From Rhizobium sp. S152 (GTDB lineage: Bacteria > Pseudomonadota > Alphaproteobacteria > Rhizobiales > Rhizobiaceae), in the NCBI RefSeq assembly GCF_030380735.1, contig NZ_JAUDRZ010000003.1, positions 124,001-188,000 on the forward strand: DNA of 64,000 nucleotides. The letters are read 5' to 3'. The notes below the pieces were generated by a model that did not search any database, had not been told where the DNA came from, and saw nothing but the letters and a program-made list of their open reading frames with translations. This document shows positions 44,378 through 54,204 of this stretch, piece after piece. Position numbers and translations under genes: made by a program. Within the stretch, counting starts at the first letter, position 1. Every line of letters starts with the position of its first letter.

Positions 44378-45286
44378 TTGAAGGGGAATGCGGTTTACAA
44401 GGCGGCCTATAATCGTTGCCTGGATTGGCTTTCGGCGCACGGCATAGGCGAGCGGATGCCGTCCAATTCGGAGCTTGCGACACTGTTGGCCGTTAGCCGG
44501 ACGACCGTCCGGTCGGTGCTCGCCTCGATGGCGGAGGCGGGTATCCTTTCGTTCGACGGAGCGAACCATGCCCTGGTCCGGTCGCCCAACGAGGCCGACT
44601 ACTTTCCCGAGACGCAGACCATGTCCGCCGGCGCCGCGGTCGAGCGCCGTTTCATGGAGTGGATCCTGCAGGGCGACTTCAAGGCCGGACAATCGCTGAA
44701 CAGCGCCGAGCTCGCGCGCAAGTTCGGCACTTCGACGACCACCATTCGCGAATACCTCACCCACTTCCAGCACTTCGGCCTGATCGAGCGCCGCCCCAAC
44801 AGCGCCTGGGTGTTTCGCGGGATCACGCCCGATTTCACCGAGGAGATCTACGAGGTCCGCGAGATGTTCGAGCTGCGCGCCGCCCGTCACCTCATCCGCA
44901 TGCCTGACGATGCCCTTTGCTGGAAGAATCTCGATGCGATCGAGGCGGAGCACCATGCGCTGCTTGCTGACGTCGACCGACGATACAAGGAATTTCCGGC
45001 TCTCGACGAACGCTTACATCGGTTGGTGCACGACGCCTCGCGCAATCGCTATATCATCGAGTTCTACAGCGTCGTCTCGGCCATCTTCCACTACACCTAC
45101 CAGTGGAACCGCGAGGACGAAAAGCAGCGCAACACCAAGGCGATGACCGAACATCTGGATTATATCGCAGCCCTTCGCCGCCGCGATCCCGAGGCCATAG
45201 AATCGACATTCCGCGCGCACCTCGGAACGGCCCGCCAGACGATGATGCGCTCCATCCAGCTTGGTCCGTTCAAGGTGAAAGCCTAG
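44378..45286 (+). CDS. GntR-type FCD regulator with two winged helices
   Basis: A 302-aa regulator starting at TTG after a perfect GGAGG site. The C-terminal 150 residues are an FCD ligand domain with likely metal residues Asp210, His214 and His218 (ALDERLHRLVHDASRN). The usual N-terminal winged helix appears at 88-150 (LNSAELARKFGTSTTTIREYL). A second, separate winged-helix-like segment precedes it at 8-70 (MPSNSELATLLAVSRTTVRSVL), so the protein seems to carry two DNA-binding heads per chain. It is divergent from the altronate operon and probably represses it until the sugar acid binds. It converges on ugpC with a 7-bp gap. Confidence 0.83.
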   Translation: MKGNAVYKAAYNRCLDWLSAHGIGERMPSNSELATLLAVSRTTVRSVLASMAEAGILSFDGANHALVRSPNEADYFPETQTMSAGAAVERRFMEWILQGDFKAGQSLNSAELARKFGTSTTTIREYLTHFQHFGLIERRPNSAWVFRGITPDFTEEIYEVREMFELRAARHLIRMPDDALCWKNLDAIEAEHHALLADVDRRYKEFPALDERLHRLVHDASRNRYIIEFYSVVSAIFHYTYQWNREDEKQRNTKAMTEHLDYIAALRRRDPEAIESTFRAHLGTARQTMMRSIQLGPFKVKA

Positions 45287-45293
45287 CAGCCGA

Positions 45294-46337
45294 CTATGCG
45301 AGCCGCCGGCCATCGCCGTCGAAGAAATGTAATGCGGCCTTGTCCACGCCGACGGTGACGCTTTCGTCGATGGCGATCTGCGATCGTCCCGGGACACGAA
45401 AGACCAGCGGCTGGCCGTCGCCGAACGTTGCGTGCACATAGCTTTCCGCGCCGACCAGCTCTACGGCGCCGACGCGAACCTCGATCCGCAGGTCTTCACC
45501 GTTTTCGGCTGACGCAAGATGCAAATCTTCCGGGCGAACGCCCAGCGTCCTGGCTCCCGCAGGCGGCGAGATGCTGCCGCTTGAAAGTAACGATCCATCA
45601 TCGAGCGGTAGCAGATTCATCGATGGCGAACCGATGAAGGTGGCGACGAAGCTCGTCGCCGGCCGCTCGTAGAGTTCGATCGGCGTCCCCACCTGCTCGA
45701 TCCTGCCGCCGTTCAGCACCACCAGCCGATCGGCCAGCGTCATGGCCTCCATCTGGTCGTGGGTAACGTAGACGCTCGTCGTTTTCAGCGCCCGCTGAAG
45801 CCGCTTGATTTCGACCCGCATCTGCACGCGTAACTTTGCGTCGAGGTTCGACAGCGGTTCGTCGAAAAGGAAGGCGGCCGGTTCGCGCACGATGGCTCGC
45901 CCCATGGCGACGCGCTGGCGCTGGCCGCCGGAAAGTTGCCGCGGCTTGCGGTCGAGAAACGCTTCGATCTCCAGCGCCCTGGCGGCCTTCTCGATCCGCC
46001 GAGCGATCTCGTCGGGCGGCGTATTGCGGTTCTTCAAGCCGTAGGAGAGGTTTTGCCGCACGGTCATGTGCGGATAGAGCGCGTAGTTCTGGAACACCAT
46101 GGCGATATCGCGCTCGGACGGCTCGAGATCGTTGACGACGCGCTCGCCGATAGCGATCTGGCCGCCCGAAATGCTCTCGAGGCCGGCGATCATCCTGAGC
46201 AGCGTGGATTTTCCGCAACCCGATGGCCCGACAAGCACGACGAGTTCGCCATCGGCGATATCGAGCGATACGCCCTTGATCGCTTCGATGTTGCCGCCAT
46301 AGACCTTGCGGATATCCCTGAGATTGATTTGGGCCAT
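45294..46337 (-). CDS. ugpC: sn-Glycerol-3-phosphate ABC transporter ATP-binding protein
   Basis: A 347-aa MalK/UgpC-type ATPase. [37 protein letters not shown] and [15 protein letters not shown] are the nucleotide-site motifs; the C-terminal third is the TOBE regulatory domain (GVRPEDLHL). The ATG overlaps the UgpE stop by one base (TAATG). Last gene of ugpBAEC; no ugpQ follows. Confidence 0.92.
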   Translation of the reverse strand: MAQINLRDIRKVYGGNIEAIKGVSLDIADGELVVLVGPSGCGKSTLLRMIAGLESISGGQIAIGERVVNDLEPSERDIAMVFQNYALYPHMTVRQNLSYGLKNRNTPPDEIARRIEKAARALEIEAFLDRKPRQLSGGQRQRVAMGRAIVREPAAFLFDEPLSNLDAKLRVQMRVEIKRLQRALKTTSVYVTHDQMEAMTLADRLVVLNGGRIEQVGTPIELYERPATSFVATFIGSPSMNLLPLDDGSLLSSGSISPPAGARTLGVRPEDLHLASAENGEDLRIEVRVGAVELVGAESYVHATFGDGQPLVFRVPGRSQIAIDESVTVGVDKAALHFFDGDGRRLA

Positions 46338-47185
46338 TACTTCTCCGTCTCCACGAGACCTTTTACAAACCAGCGCTGCATCAGCACCACAACGATGATC
46401 GGCGGGATGATGGCGAGGATCGCCGTCACCATGACGAAATTCCACGGCGTTGCCGCGTCGGCGAAATCCACCATTTTCCTGAGGCCGATGATGATCGTGT
46501 TCATCTTGGCGTCGTTGGTCACGAGCAGCGGCCAGAGATACTGCGTCCAGCCGTAGATGAAGAGGATCACGAACAGCGCCGCGATGTTGGTGCGCGACAG
46601 TGGAAGCAGGATATCGCGCATGAAGCGGAATGGTCCGGCATTGTCGATACGCGCGGCTTCCAGCAATTCACCGGGAACGGTCAGGAAGAACTGCCGGAAC
46701 AGGAAGGTCGCCGTGGCCGATGCCATTAGCGGCAGCGTGAGGCCGGCATAGGTGTCGATCATGCCGAGATCGACGATTACCTTGTAGGTTGGCAGGATGC
46801 GCACCTCCACCGGCAGCATCAGCGTCACGAAGATCATCCAGAAGAACACCATGCGCAACGGAAAGCGGAAGAAGACGATCGCAAATGCCGAGAGGAACGA
46901 GATCACGATCTTGCCGACGGCAATCACCGTCGCCACCACGAATGTGTTGAACAGCAGCCGTTCGAGGCTGACGCCAACCACACGTTCGACGCCGCCCGTG
47001 AGCGCGTCGCGATAGTTCTCCACCAGATGGTCGCCGGGCAACAGCGAGATCGGCGGCCGAATGATCTCCGCGGAGGTCATCGTTGAGGCGACGAAGGTAT
47101 AGTAGATCGGAAATGCGACGATGATGATGCCGATGATTAGCATCAGATGGCCCATGAGGCTGGCGACGGGTCTTTTTTCAATCAT
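46337..47185 (-). CDS. ugpE: sn-Glycerol-3-phosphate ABC transporter permease
   Basis: A 282-aa inner-membrane permease with six helices, matching UgpE in length and in [20 protein letters not shown] at the start. The EAA loop is [24 protein letters not shown]. The [21 protein letters not shown] block is typical. It starts 6 bp after ugpA. Confidence 0.92.
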   Translation of the reverse strand: MIEKRPVASLMGHLMLIIGIIIVAFPIYYTFVASTMTSAEIIRPPISLLPGDHLVENYRDALTGGVERVVGVSLERLLFNTFVVATVIAVGKIVISFLSAFAIVFFRFPLRMVFFWMIFVTLMLPVEVRILPTYKVIVDLGMIDTYAGLTLPLMASATATFLFRQFFLTVPGELLEAARIDNAGPFRFMRDILLPLSRTNIAALFVILFIYGWTQYLWPLLVTNDAKMNTIIIGLRKMVDFADAATPWNFVMVTAILAIIPPIIVVVLMQRWFVKGLVETEK

Positions 47186-47191
47186 GCGCGC

Positions 47192-48073
47192 TCACCCGTA
47201 ATGGACCCGCTTCTCGACGAAGCGGAATTGAAAGGCCGTGAGCGCGATGACGATGATCATCAGGATCACCGATTGCGCGGCGGAAGAGCCGAGATCCAGA
47301 TTGACGAAGCCGTCGTTGTAGACCTTGTACACCAGCGTCTCCGTCGCCTTGGCCGGGCCACCGCCGGTGACGGAATGGATGATGCCGAAGGTGTCGAAGA
47401 AGGCGTAGACGGTGTTGACCACGAGCAGGAAGAACGTCGTCGGCGCCAGAAGCGGGAAGACGATTGTCCAGAAACGCCGGCTGCCGCGCGCGCCGTCTAT
47501 CGCTGCCGCCTCGATCAGTGATTTCGGGATGGCCTGCAGGCCGGCGACGAAGAACAGGAAATTATAGCTGATCTGTTTCCAGGCGGCGGCCACGATCACC
47601 AGCGCCATTGCCTGGTTCCCGTTGAGAAGCGGATCCCAAAGGAAGCCGTTGCGGCGGAGGATATAGGCGAACGTGCCCATGGCGGGATTGAACATGAATA
47701 GCCACAGCATGCCGGCGACGGCAGGCGCCACCGCATAGGGCCAGATGAGCAGGGTTCGGTAAAAGCCTTGGCCTCGCACCATCTTGTCGGCTGCGGTCGC
47801 AAGCGCGAGCGCCACGACCATCGACAGCAGCGCCGTTGCGACACTGAAGATCACCGTAACCTGCAGCGAATTGAGATAATTCGGATCGGCCAGCACCGCC
47901 TTGAAATTGGCGAGGCCGACGAAACCGCTTTTCAGGCCGAACGGATCCTGGCGCTGTGTTGATTGATAGAGCGCCTGGCTCGCCGGCCAGAAGAAGAACA
48001 CGACGGTCAGGACCAATTGCGGGGCGACCAGAAAATAGGGGAGAATCTTGTTCGGAAAGGCTGCTTGCTGCAC
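47192..48073 (-). CDS. ugpA: sn-Glycerol-3-phosphate ABC transporter permease
   Basis: A 293-aa permease starting at GTG 48073, preceded by AAGGACGCGCCC; a GTG 13 codons upstream is also in frame. [19 protein letters not shown] is the classical UgpA N-terminus and [25 protein letters not shown] the EAA loop. E. coli UgpA is 295 aa, which supports the shorter start. Six membrane helices. Confidence 0.92.
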   Translation of the reverse strand: MQQAAFPNKILPYFLVAPQLVLTVVFFFWPASQALYQSTQRQDPFGLKSGFVGLANFKAVLADPNYLNSLQVTVIFSVATALLSMVVALALATAADKMVRGQGFYRTLLIWPYAVAPAVAGMLWLFMFNPAMGTFAYILRRNGFLWDPLLNGNQAMALVIVAAAWKQISYNFLFFVAGLQAIPKSLIEAAAIDGARGSRRFWTIVFPLLAPTTFFLLVVNTVYAFFDTFGIIHSVTGGGPAKATETLVYKVYNDGFVNLDLGSSAAQSVILMIIVIALTAFQFRFVEKRVHYG

Positions 48074-48141
48074 GGGCGCGTCCTTGCGAGGAGAGGTGCC
48101 GCCTGCGGCCACAGGACCGCAGGCGGTATCGCATCGGTCCG

Positions 48142-49449
48142 TTACTGGCCGACAGCCTGCTTGATGGCCGCGTTGCCGCGTTCGACCGCCTTGTCGAGAG
48201 CCGCCTTGGCATCCTGTTTGCCGGCCAGCATCGCCTCGAACTCCTCGTTCATGATGTCGCGCACCTGCGGCAGGTTGACAAGGCGAACGCCCTTGGAGTT
48301 CTCGGTCGGCGCCTTGCCCATCATCTGCAGGATCGGCGTCTCGCGGCCCGGATTCTTGTCGTAGAAGCCGGACTTCTTGGTGTCCTCATAGGCGGCCATC
48401 GTCACCGGCATGTAGCCCGAAACCTGGTGCAGCCGCGACTGGATCTTGGTCTGCGACAGGAAGTGGAAGAACTGCGCGATGCCTTTGTATTCCTCGTCGG
48501 TCTTGCCGGCGAAAACCCAGAGGCTGGCGCCGCCGGGGATGGTGTTCTGCGGGCCGTGACCGTCATAATAAGGAAGCTGGCCGATGCCGTAATTGATACC
48601 CGACTTGATGATGTCGCCAAGGCCACCCGAGGATTCCGTCATGATCGCGCACTCGCCGGAGGTGAAGAGCTGCTTGGCTTCCGACGTGCGCCCGCCGTAA
48701 CGAAAGGTGCCGTCCTTGGCGAGATCGGCGATCGACTGGAAATGCTGCACGAAGAGCGGCGAGTTGAAGGCGAGCGTAACGTCGGTGCCCGCCAGGCCGT
48801 TCTCGTTGGAGCCGTAGGAGACGTTGTTCCAGGCGGCGAGGTTTTCGGTCTGGATCCAGGTTAGCCAGGTCGAGGTCAGGCCGCAGGCGGCGGCGCCGCT
48901 CGCCTTGATCTTCTTGGCGGCGTCGAAAACTTCCGGCCAGGTCTTCGGCGGCTTCTCGGCATCGAGGCCGGCCTTCTGGAAGAGGTCCTTGTTGTAGTAG
49001 AGGATCGGCGAAGAGGAGTTGTAGGGGAACGACAGCATCGTTCCATCCGGCTTGGAGTAGTAGGCCGCGATGCCGGGCAGATATTCTGACTTGTCGAAGG
49101 TGAAGCCGCCCTTCTTGAGCACTTCGGCCGCCGGCATGATCGCGCCTTCGGCACCCATCATCACGCCGCTACCGGCATCGAAGACCTGCAGGATGGCGGG
49201 CGACTGCTTGGCGCGGAAGGCTGCGATGCCGGCGTTCAGCGCCTCTGGATAGGTGCCCTTGAAGACAGGCACGATCTTGTAGTCGCTCTGGCTGTCGTTG
49301 AATTCCTTCGAGAGCTGATTGACCACTTCATTGTTGGCCCCGGCCATGGCGTGCCACCACTGAAGCTCGGTTGCTGCAAGCGCGTGCGACGCGGCGGCGA
49401 GCGACGCGACCGCGCCAAGCGCGAATACGGACAGACTGCGAACGGACAT
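48142..49449 (-). CDS. ugpB: sn-Glycerol-3-phosphate periplasmic binding protein
   Basis: A 435-aa periplasmic protein with a signal peptide (1-26, ending ASHALAA). [51 protein letters not shown] and [20 protein letters not shown] are UgpB-typical. It captures glycerol-3-phosphate or glycerophosphodiesters for UgpAEC. GGGAGAG precedes the ATG at 49449; the longer frame to 49590 is not coding. First gene of the operon. Confidence 0.93.
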   Translation of the reverse strand: MSVRSLSVFALGAVASLAAASHALAATELQWWHAMAGANNEVVNQLSKEFNDSQSDYKIVPVFKGTYPEALNAGIAAFRAKQSPAILQVFDAGSGVMMGAEGAIMPAAEVLKKGGFTFDKSEYLPGIAAYYSKPDGTMLSFPYNSSSPILYYNKDLFQKAGLDAEKPPKTWPEVFDAAKKIKASGAAACGLTSTWLTWIQTENLAAWNNVSYGSNENGLAGTDVTLAFNSPLFVQHFQSIADLAKDGTFRYGGRTSEAKQLFTSGECAIMTESSGGLGDIIKSGINYGIGQLPYYDGHGPQNTIPGGASLWVFAGKTDEEYKGIAQFFHFLSQTKIQSRLHQVSGYMPVTMAAYEDTKKSGFYDKNPGRETPILQMMGKAPTENSKGVRLVNLPQVRDIMNEEFEAMLAGKQDAKAALDKAVERGNAAIKQAVGQ

Positions 49450-49799
49450 GAATTTTCTCTCCCTGGTCGTTGTTGCAGCAGGTGGACCTGCTCGCGCCAA
49501 TCCGATTGCGACCCTCCTCGATCCCAACCGGACGCCTTCAAAACGCTCGCTACAGAACAGTAAAATCCGATCTTTTGCAAACGCGTTCAAGCCAAGATAG
49601 CGCCTTCGCTCGATCTGTCGAGACGGTATTGTTAGTTTGATCGCTGGGATCGCTGCGTTGTCCCGCGCTTATGCAAGGCATGGAAGGATTGTCTCGCGGC
49701 GCACCATCGTTAAATCAGTGTTTAGCGATATGTCCTATATTTGGCGGTTGTATATGGTTGGCTGCGGTAAACCTTGGCTGCCGGGTGGAGAGCAAGCGG
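49450..49799. other. Divergent promoter region of ugpB and the diguanylate cyclase
   Basis: A 350-bp gap. I see no gene and no clear PhoB box (CTGTCAT direct repeat), which would be the usual control site for ugp. The frame of the cyclase is open upstream to 49671 but lacks a ribosome site there. Confidence 0.5.
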
Positions 49800-51602
49800 A
49801 TGCGGATAAGCACGATCACCAACTGGGCTTATGTCGTCACGGTCATCCTGACGATCACCTCGGGTGGCGCCTTCCTGCTGTCGGCGCGTAGCGCCGCGAT
49901 CGAACAGGCAGCCACCGAAGCCGCCTGGCGGATGGACGATATCGCCGATCGCCTTCAATCCGCGGCCGAACAGACCGGCGAAGATGCGCGACTTTACGTG
50001 ATGAAGGGCGAGGACCGTTATCTCCGGGCCTTTCGCGGCGCCGACAATGAGGAGCGGACACGCGAAAAGACCGTAAAGGAATTGATGGACGGTCGTCTGA
50101 CGCCGCAGGAACTCGCCGCGTTGAAGGAAATCGAGGCCGACGCGGAAGCTCTGGATACGGTGGAGGAGCAGGCCGTGGCGGATTATGCTGCCGGCAAGCA
50201 GGAGGCCGCGCGCACAGCACTTTTCGGCCCCGAACATGAGCGCCTCCAAACCGACCTTCTCGCCAGCGTCGGGCATTTCACCGATCTGGTCGCGACAAGG
50301 GCGCAGGACGAACTCTCGCAAGCGACGGCGCGAAATGAGCTCTGGAGCGCTATAGCCAAGACGCTGCTCGGCGTCACGGCGCTGGTTTTCCTCAGTGTTC
50401 TCTACTTCGTGCTGAAACGCCGCGTCGCCATGCCGCTTTTGCAGATGTCCGGCGTGGTGAAACGGCTCGCTCGGCAGGATTACGATGTCGAGCTCCTGAC
50501 GGACGATCGCCGCGACGAGATCGGCGAGATGAACAACGCCATCCAGATCTTTCGTGATAACGGATTGGAGCGAGACAGGCTGGATGCAGAGCGCCGCAGG
50601 GACCAGCACACCAAGGACCAGATTCTGCAGATGATGCATCGTATGCAGGCCTGCCAGGACGAGAAGGAGCTCGCAGCCGTCGTCTCGCTCTTCGCGCCGG
50701 AGATATTTCCTGATCTGAGCGGCCGCCTCTATGTGATGAACGACGGCCGCACCGCGCTGCGCGCCGATGGCGCCTGGGGCGAGCCGCATCGCTCCGGCCA
50801 GAATTTCCCAGCCTCCGAATGCTGGGGTCTCCGGCGCGGTCGGGCGCATCTCAGTGATAGCAGCCAGGCCGATGTCGTCTGCGAGCACATCACCAGCGAA
50901 ACCCTCGGATGCCTCTGCGTGCCGCTCGCCGCTCATGGCGACACGGTAGGGATGCTCTATTTCGAGGGCGTGGATGGCGGCGCGGAGCTGGGGGCGGCGC
51001 GGGTCTATATCGAGCTGATCGCCGAGAACATCGGCCTTGCCATCGCCAATCTCCAACTGCGCGACCGTCTCACCAACCTTGCCACGCGGGATCCCCTGAC
51101 CGGCCTGCTCAACCGCCGCTCTCTCGACAGCGAACTGAACCGGCTGCGGCGCGAGGAGAACGATCGACCCGCAGCCTTCGTGATGATCGACATCGATCAT
51201 TTCAAGCGTTTCAACGATGACTTCGGCCACGATGCCGGCGACCATGTGATGGGCCAGGTCGCCGCGCTGATGAGCGATATGGTTTCAAGCCAAGGGACCG
51301 TGCACCGGTACGGTGGCGAGGAATTCGCGGTCGTGCTCGATGGTATCGATAAGGATGCGGCGGCACAGCTCGCCGATTTGATCAGGCGCGCTGTCGAGAC
51401 GGCCCCGATTGTCTATCTCGGCCAGCCGCTGGGAACGGTCACCGTCTCGGTCGGCGTCGCCTCCACCGAGGATGGCCGACCGGTCGCCACACTGATGAAA
51501 CGCGCGGACGCTGCGTTGCTACGCGCCAAGGCGGGCGGGCGCAACGCCACCGTCACGGATTGGGCAAACGGCGGCGCGGCGGGCAGGTTGCGGGCGGGGT
51601 GA
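49800..51602 (+). CDS. HAMP-GAF-GGDEF diguanylate cyclase
   Basis: A 600-aa membrane protein that makes cyclic di-GMP. Helix 1 (about 8-30), a periplasmic four-helix sensor (35-180), helix 2 (about 188-210), HAMP (215-265), a GAF-like domain (290-440) and GGDEF (450-590). The active site RYGGEEF is intact, with DPLTGLLNRR and DIDHFKRFNDDFGHDAGD. The position for the inhibitory I-site RxxD reads SSQG, so no canonical product inhibition. GGAGAG precedes the ATG at 49800; an upstream extension to 49671 is unlikely. Confidence 0.9.
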   Translation: MRISTITNWAYVVTVILTITSGGAFLLSARSAAIEQAATEAAWRMDDIADRLQSAAEQTGEDARLYVMKGEDRYLRAFRGADNEERTREKTVKELMDGRLTPQELAALKEIEADAEALDTVEEQAVADYAAGKQEAARTALFGPEHERLQTDLLASVGHFTDLVATRAQDELSQATARNELWSAIAKTLLGVTALVFLSVLYFVLKRRVAMPLLQMSGVVKRLARQDYDVELLTDDRRDEIGEMNNAIQIFRDNGLERDRLDAERRRDQHTKDQILQMMHRMQACQDEKELAAVVSLFAPEIFPDLSGRLYVMNDGRTALRADGAWGEPHRSGQNFPASECWGLRRGRAHLSDSSQADVVCEHITSETLGCLCVPLAAHGDTVGMLYFEGVDGGAELGAARVYIELIAENIGLAIANLQLRDRLTNLATRDPLTGLLNRRSLDSELNRLRREENDRPAAFVMIDIDHFKRFNDDFGHDAGDHVMGQVAALMSDMVSSQGTVHRYGGEEFAVVLDGIDKDAAAQLADLIRRAVETAPIVYLGQPLGTVTVSVGVASTEDGRPVATLMKRADAALLRAKAGGRNATVTDWANGGAAGRLRAG

Positions 51603-51620
51603 TAGCGCGTGGTTGCTCCC

Positions 51621-54122
51621 TCAGAACCGCCGGCTGAGGGAAATCTTGAAATTGCGTCCCGGCATCGCGGAGATACCGTCGCTCAGGTAAGGCAGGTATC
51701 GCTTGTCGAACATGTTTTCGAGCGCGACGTGCAATTCCGTATCCTTCATCATGCCTTCCTTCGGCGTCCAATCCAGGAAGAGGCCGTGTACCGAGTAGCC
51801 GGGGCTGGCCTTGGTTGCATAAGTGCTGCCACCCGCTTGACGGTATGGCGTGCGATCCTGGGCATTTACGAAGGTTGCGGTCCAGCCGAAGGACAGATCG
51901 CGATCAGGAACCTTCATGCCAAGCGTGGCGAGCAGGGTGGTCGGCGCCAGATCCACCAGATAGGTGTCGCCATTGTAGAAGATGTTGTTGATGGCGGCAT
52001 GCCGTTCGCCTTCCATCCACGAGAAGCCCAGATCGCCAAACATGCGCTCGGTCTCGTAATGGGCCTGCACCTCGACGCCGCGCGAATAATAGGATGGCGT
52101 GTTCCAATACCAGGGAACTTGGCCGGTAAGGTTCATGCCCGAAAGATTGGCAGTTCCGATGCGGCGGGTCACAGGGCTTGTCACATGGTTGTTGAACAGC
52201 GCTACACGAGTGGAAAGAGAGTCGCCGTCGAGGAACACGTCGTCGAAGTTCACATCGATACCGAGATTGATGGTGTTGTTCCGCTCGATATCGAGGCCCC
52301 TGCTCGTGCCGGAAGCGTTCGTTAGAACGCTTTGTGTCGAGTACAGCTCATCAATATTGGGTGCGCGCATGGCGTATGCCCAGTCGGCAAAAAAGCGCAC
52401 GTTCGGGGTTGCCTGCCATTCAGCGCTTAAAGCGGGCGTGAAGCCCTGATGCGAGACCGCGCTGTAGTCGTGATCAGCCGCCGGGTTATTGTAGCGCGGC
52501 GCGGCATTCGGAACGCCTTCAGATCGTACATAATCGAAGCGCAGTCCAGGCGTCACCTTGAATGTGTCGGTAACGTCGATCGTGTCGCGCACGAAGGCCG
52601 ATGTCGTGTTCTGCGTTCCCTCCGGCATGTACCACGGCGCATAGTAGCCGTAGTTGTAGTCTGGCTTGGCTACGTTGGCGAGATCGAACATCATCACGTC
52701 ACGCTTGTGAGCGTTATACTGAACGCCGTAGTTCAGTTTGTGGTCAAGACCGCCCAAGGTAAAGTTGGATGTATTCTCCGCTTCCAGGTGAAAGTCGGAA
52801 TAGGTGGCATCGTTCTCGACGCCGCCCACGGACGCGGCGGGGGCGGATCTATAATGAGTGCGGGTCGCATGCTGCCCTGTTGATGAGTAGCTTGCCATGA
52901 AGCGCGCGTTTACGAGATCGCTGTCGCCGGTGTACTTATACTCGAAGGTCGACGTCAGGTCCTTCAATTCGCGCCATGCTAGTCGTCGAGCAATCGCTTC
53001 ATCGTAGCCAAGGGGAAGGTCGGCCGAGTTTATGTCCAACTGGCCGCGCACGGCGGCAATGGGCCCCCAGTTATTGCTTCTGCCATAGCTGACCGAAGTA
53101 TTGATTTCGTTGCCATCGAAATCTGCACCGGTCTTTAGGAGAGCAGAGGCGAGCTTGGAATCTGAAGATTCGTATATCTCCCCGCCGCCGATGCGCATGT
53201 CGTCGCTCTTGCGCCATGTCAGCGAAAGCAGGCCGTTATAGGTGATCGGCGTACCGAAGTCCGACTTGCCGTAGACGGCACCGGTCTCAAGAAATTCCTT
53301 GTTGGCGGTTTGGTATGCTGTCTTTCCCCAGGCGCCCCACGTCTGCCCGGGCTTGAGCATGTCGCCGGCGTCCTTGCTTTCCATCAGAATCGTTCCGCCG
53401 AAACCGCCATTCCCGTAGCGCACCGATGTCGCGCCCTTCTGGATCTCGACTTTCTTCAACAATTCGGGTTCGACGAAGATCGTACCCTGGTCATACTTCT
53501 CGAAGTTCTTCGGCGCACCGTCCAGCAGAATGCGGGTGTCCGATTGCCTGCCAAACCCGCGGATCGTGATCGTCTGCCCCTGAATGCGCACGCCCCCTGC
53601 CAGCGAAACCCCCGGGGTCTTGTTCACGAGTTCTGGAAGGCTCGAGGCCTGCGCTTGCTCGATCTCCTCCTGCCCGATCACAGCGACGTTAGGCGCGTTG
53701 TCGCCGTAGTGACGACCGCCCTTCACGACGATGGTCGAAAGATAGGTGGCATCCCCGTCGCTCCGGTCCGCCTGCGCCCCGGCTTTGCTCAGCGTGATCA
53801 TCGATGATCCGCTGTAGCGGTAGATGATCCCGGTGCCGGCAAGCAGCCGCGAGAGCGCGGCATCCGCTGTCAGATGTCCGGAAACGGGTGCTGTACTAAC
53901 GCCTGCGGTGACGCCGGCGTCGAAAACAATCTGCAGCCTGGTCTGGGCTGCAAGCGCGTTCAGCGCGCTGGTCAGACTGCCGCCTGGGAGGTTGAGTTCG
54001 ATCGCGCCGGTCTGTTGTGCTTGCGCCGTTTCTATGGTGGCTGTGGTGACTGTGCTGGCCAACACGGCCGCAAGGAGGTGAAGCAGCGGGCGGGCGCTGC
54101 CGGTATACGTCGAATGTGTCAT
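51621..54122 (-). CDS. TonB-dependent receptor with STN signalling domain (heme/iron type)
   Basis: An 833-aa outer-membrane receptor. A signal peptide (1-35) is followed by the STN domain (about 48-110; SLTSALNALAAQTRLQIVF), the link to FecR-type anti-sigma factors. The plug (150-270) has ITIRGFGRQSDTRILLDG and KVEIQKGATSVRYGNGGFGG; the barrel ends SLSRRF with the terminal Phe. MRAPNIDELY resembles the FRAP-type box of heme/hemoglobin receptors, so heme or a siderophore is the likely ligand. It lies downstream of fecR and the sigma factor, the classical FecIRA arrangement. Confidence 0.88.
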   Translation of the reverse strand: MTHSTYTGSARPLLHLLAAVLASTVTTATIETAQAQQTGAIELNLPGGSLTSALNALAAQTRLQIVFDAGVTAGVSTAPVSGHLTADAALSRLLAGTGIIYRYSGSSMITLSKAGAQADRSDGDATYLSTIVVKGGRHYGDNAPNVAVIGQEEIEQAQASSLPELVNKTPGVSLAGGVRIQGQTITIRGFGRQSDTRILLDGAPKNFEKYDQGTIFVEPELLKKVEIQKGATSVRYGNGGFGGTILMESKDAGDMLKPGQTWGAWGKTAYQTANKEFLETGAVYGKSDFGTPITYNGLLSLTWRKSDDMRIGGGEIYESSDSKLASALLKTGADFDGNEINTSVSYGRSNNWGPIAAVRGQLDINSADLPLGYDEAIARRLAWRELKDLTSTFEYKYTGDSDLVNARFMASYSSTGQHATRTHYRSAPAASVGGVENDATYSDFHLEAENTSNFTLGGLDHKLNYGVQYNAHKRDVMMFDLANVAKPDYNYGYYAPWYMPEGTQNTTSAFVRDTIDVTDTFKVTPGLRFDYVRSEGVPNAAPRYNNPAADHDYSAVSHQGFTPALSAEWQATPNVRFFADWAYAMRAPNIDELYSTQSVLTNASGTSRGLDIERNNTINLGIDVNFDDVFLDGDSLSTRVALFNNHVTSPVTRRIGTANLSGMNLTGQVPWYWNTPSYYSRGVEVQAHYETERMFGDLGFSWMEGERHAAINNIFYNGDTYLVDLAPTTLLATLGMKVPDRDLSFGWTATFVNAQDRTPYRQAGGSTYATKASPGYSVHGLFLDWTPKEGMMKDTELHVALENMFDKRYLPYLSDGISAMPGRNFKISLSRRF

Positions 54123-54204
54123 GGAACCCCAGACCTGTGCTATTCAATCGGTGTCTGCGGGGTTGACGGACGAGGTGCCGCGTTAGGGACAGGCATTAGA
54201 AAAT

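Noticed and set aside
49450..49799. PhoB box expected before ugpB.
   Set aside because: No CTGTCAT-type direct repeat could be found in the 350-bp gap.
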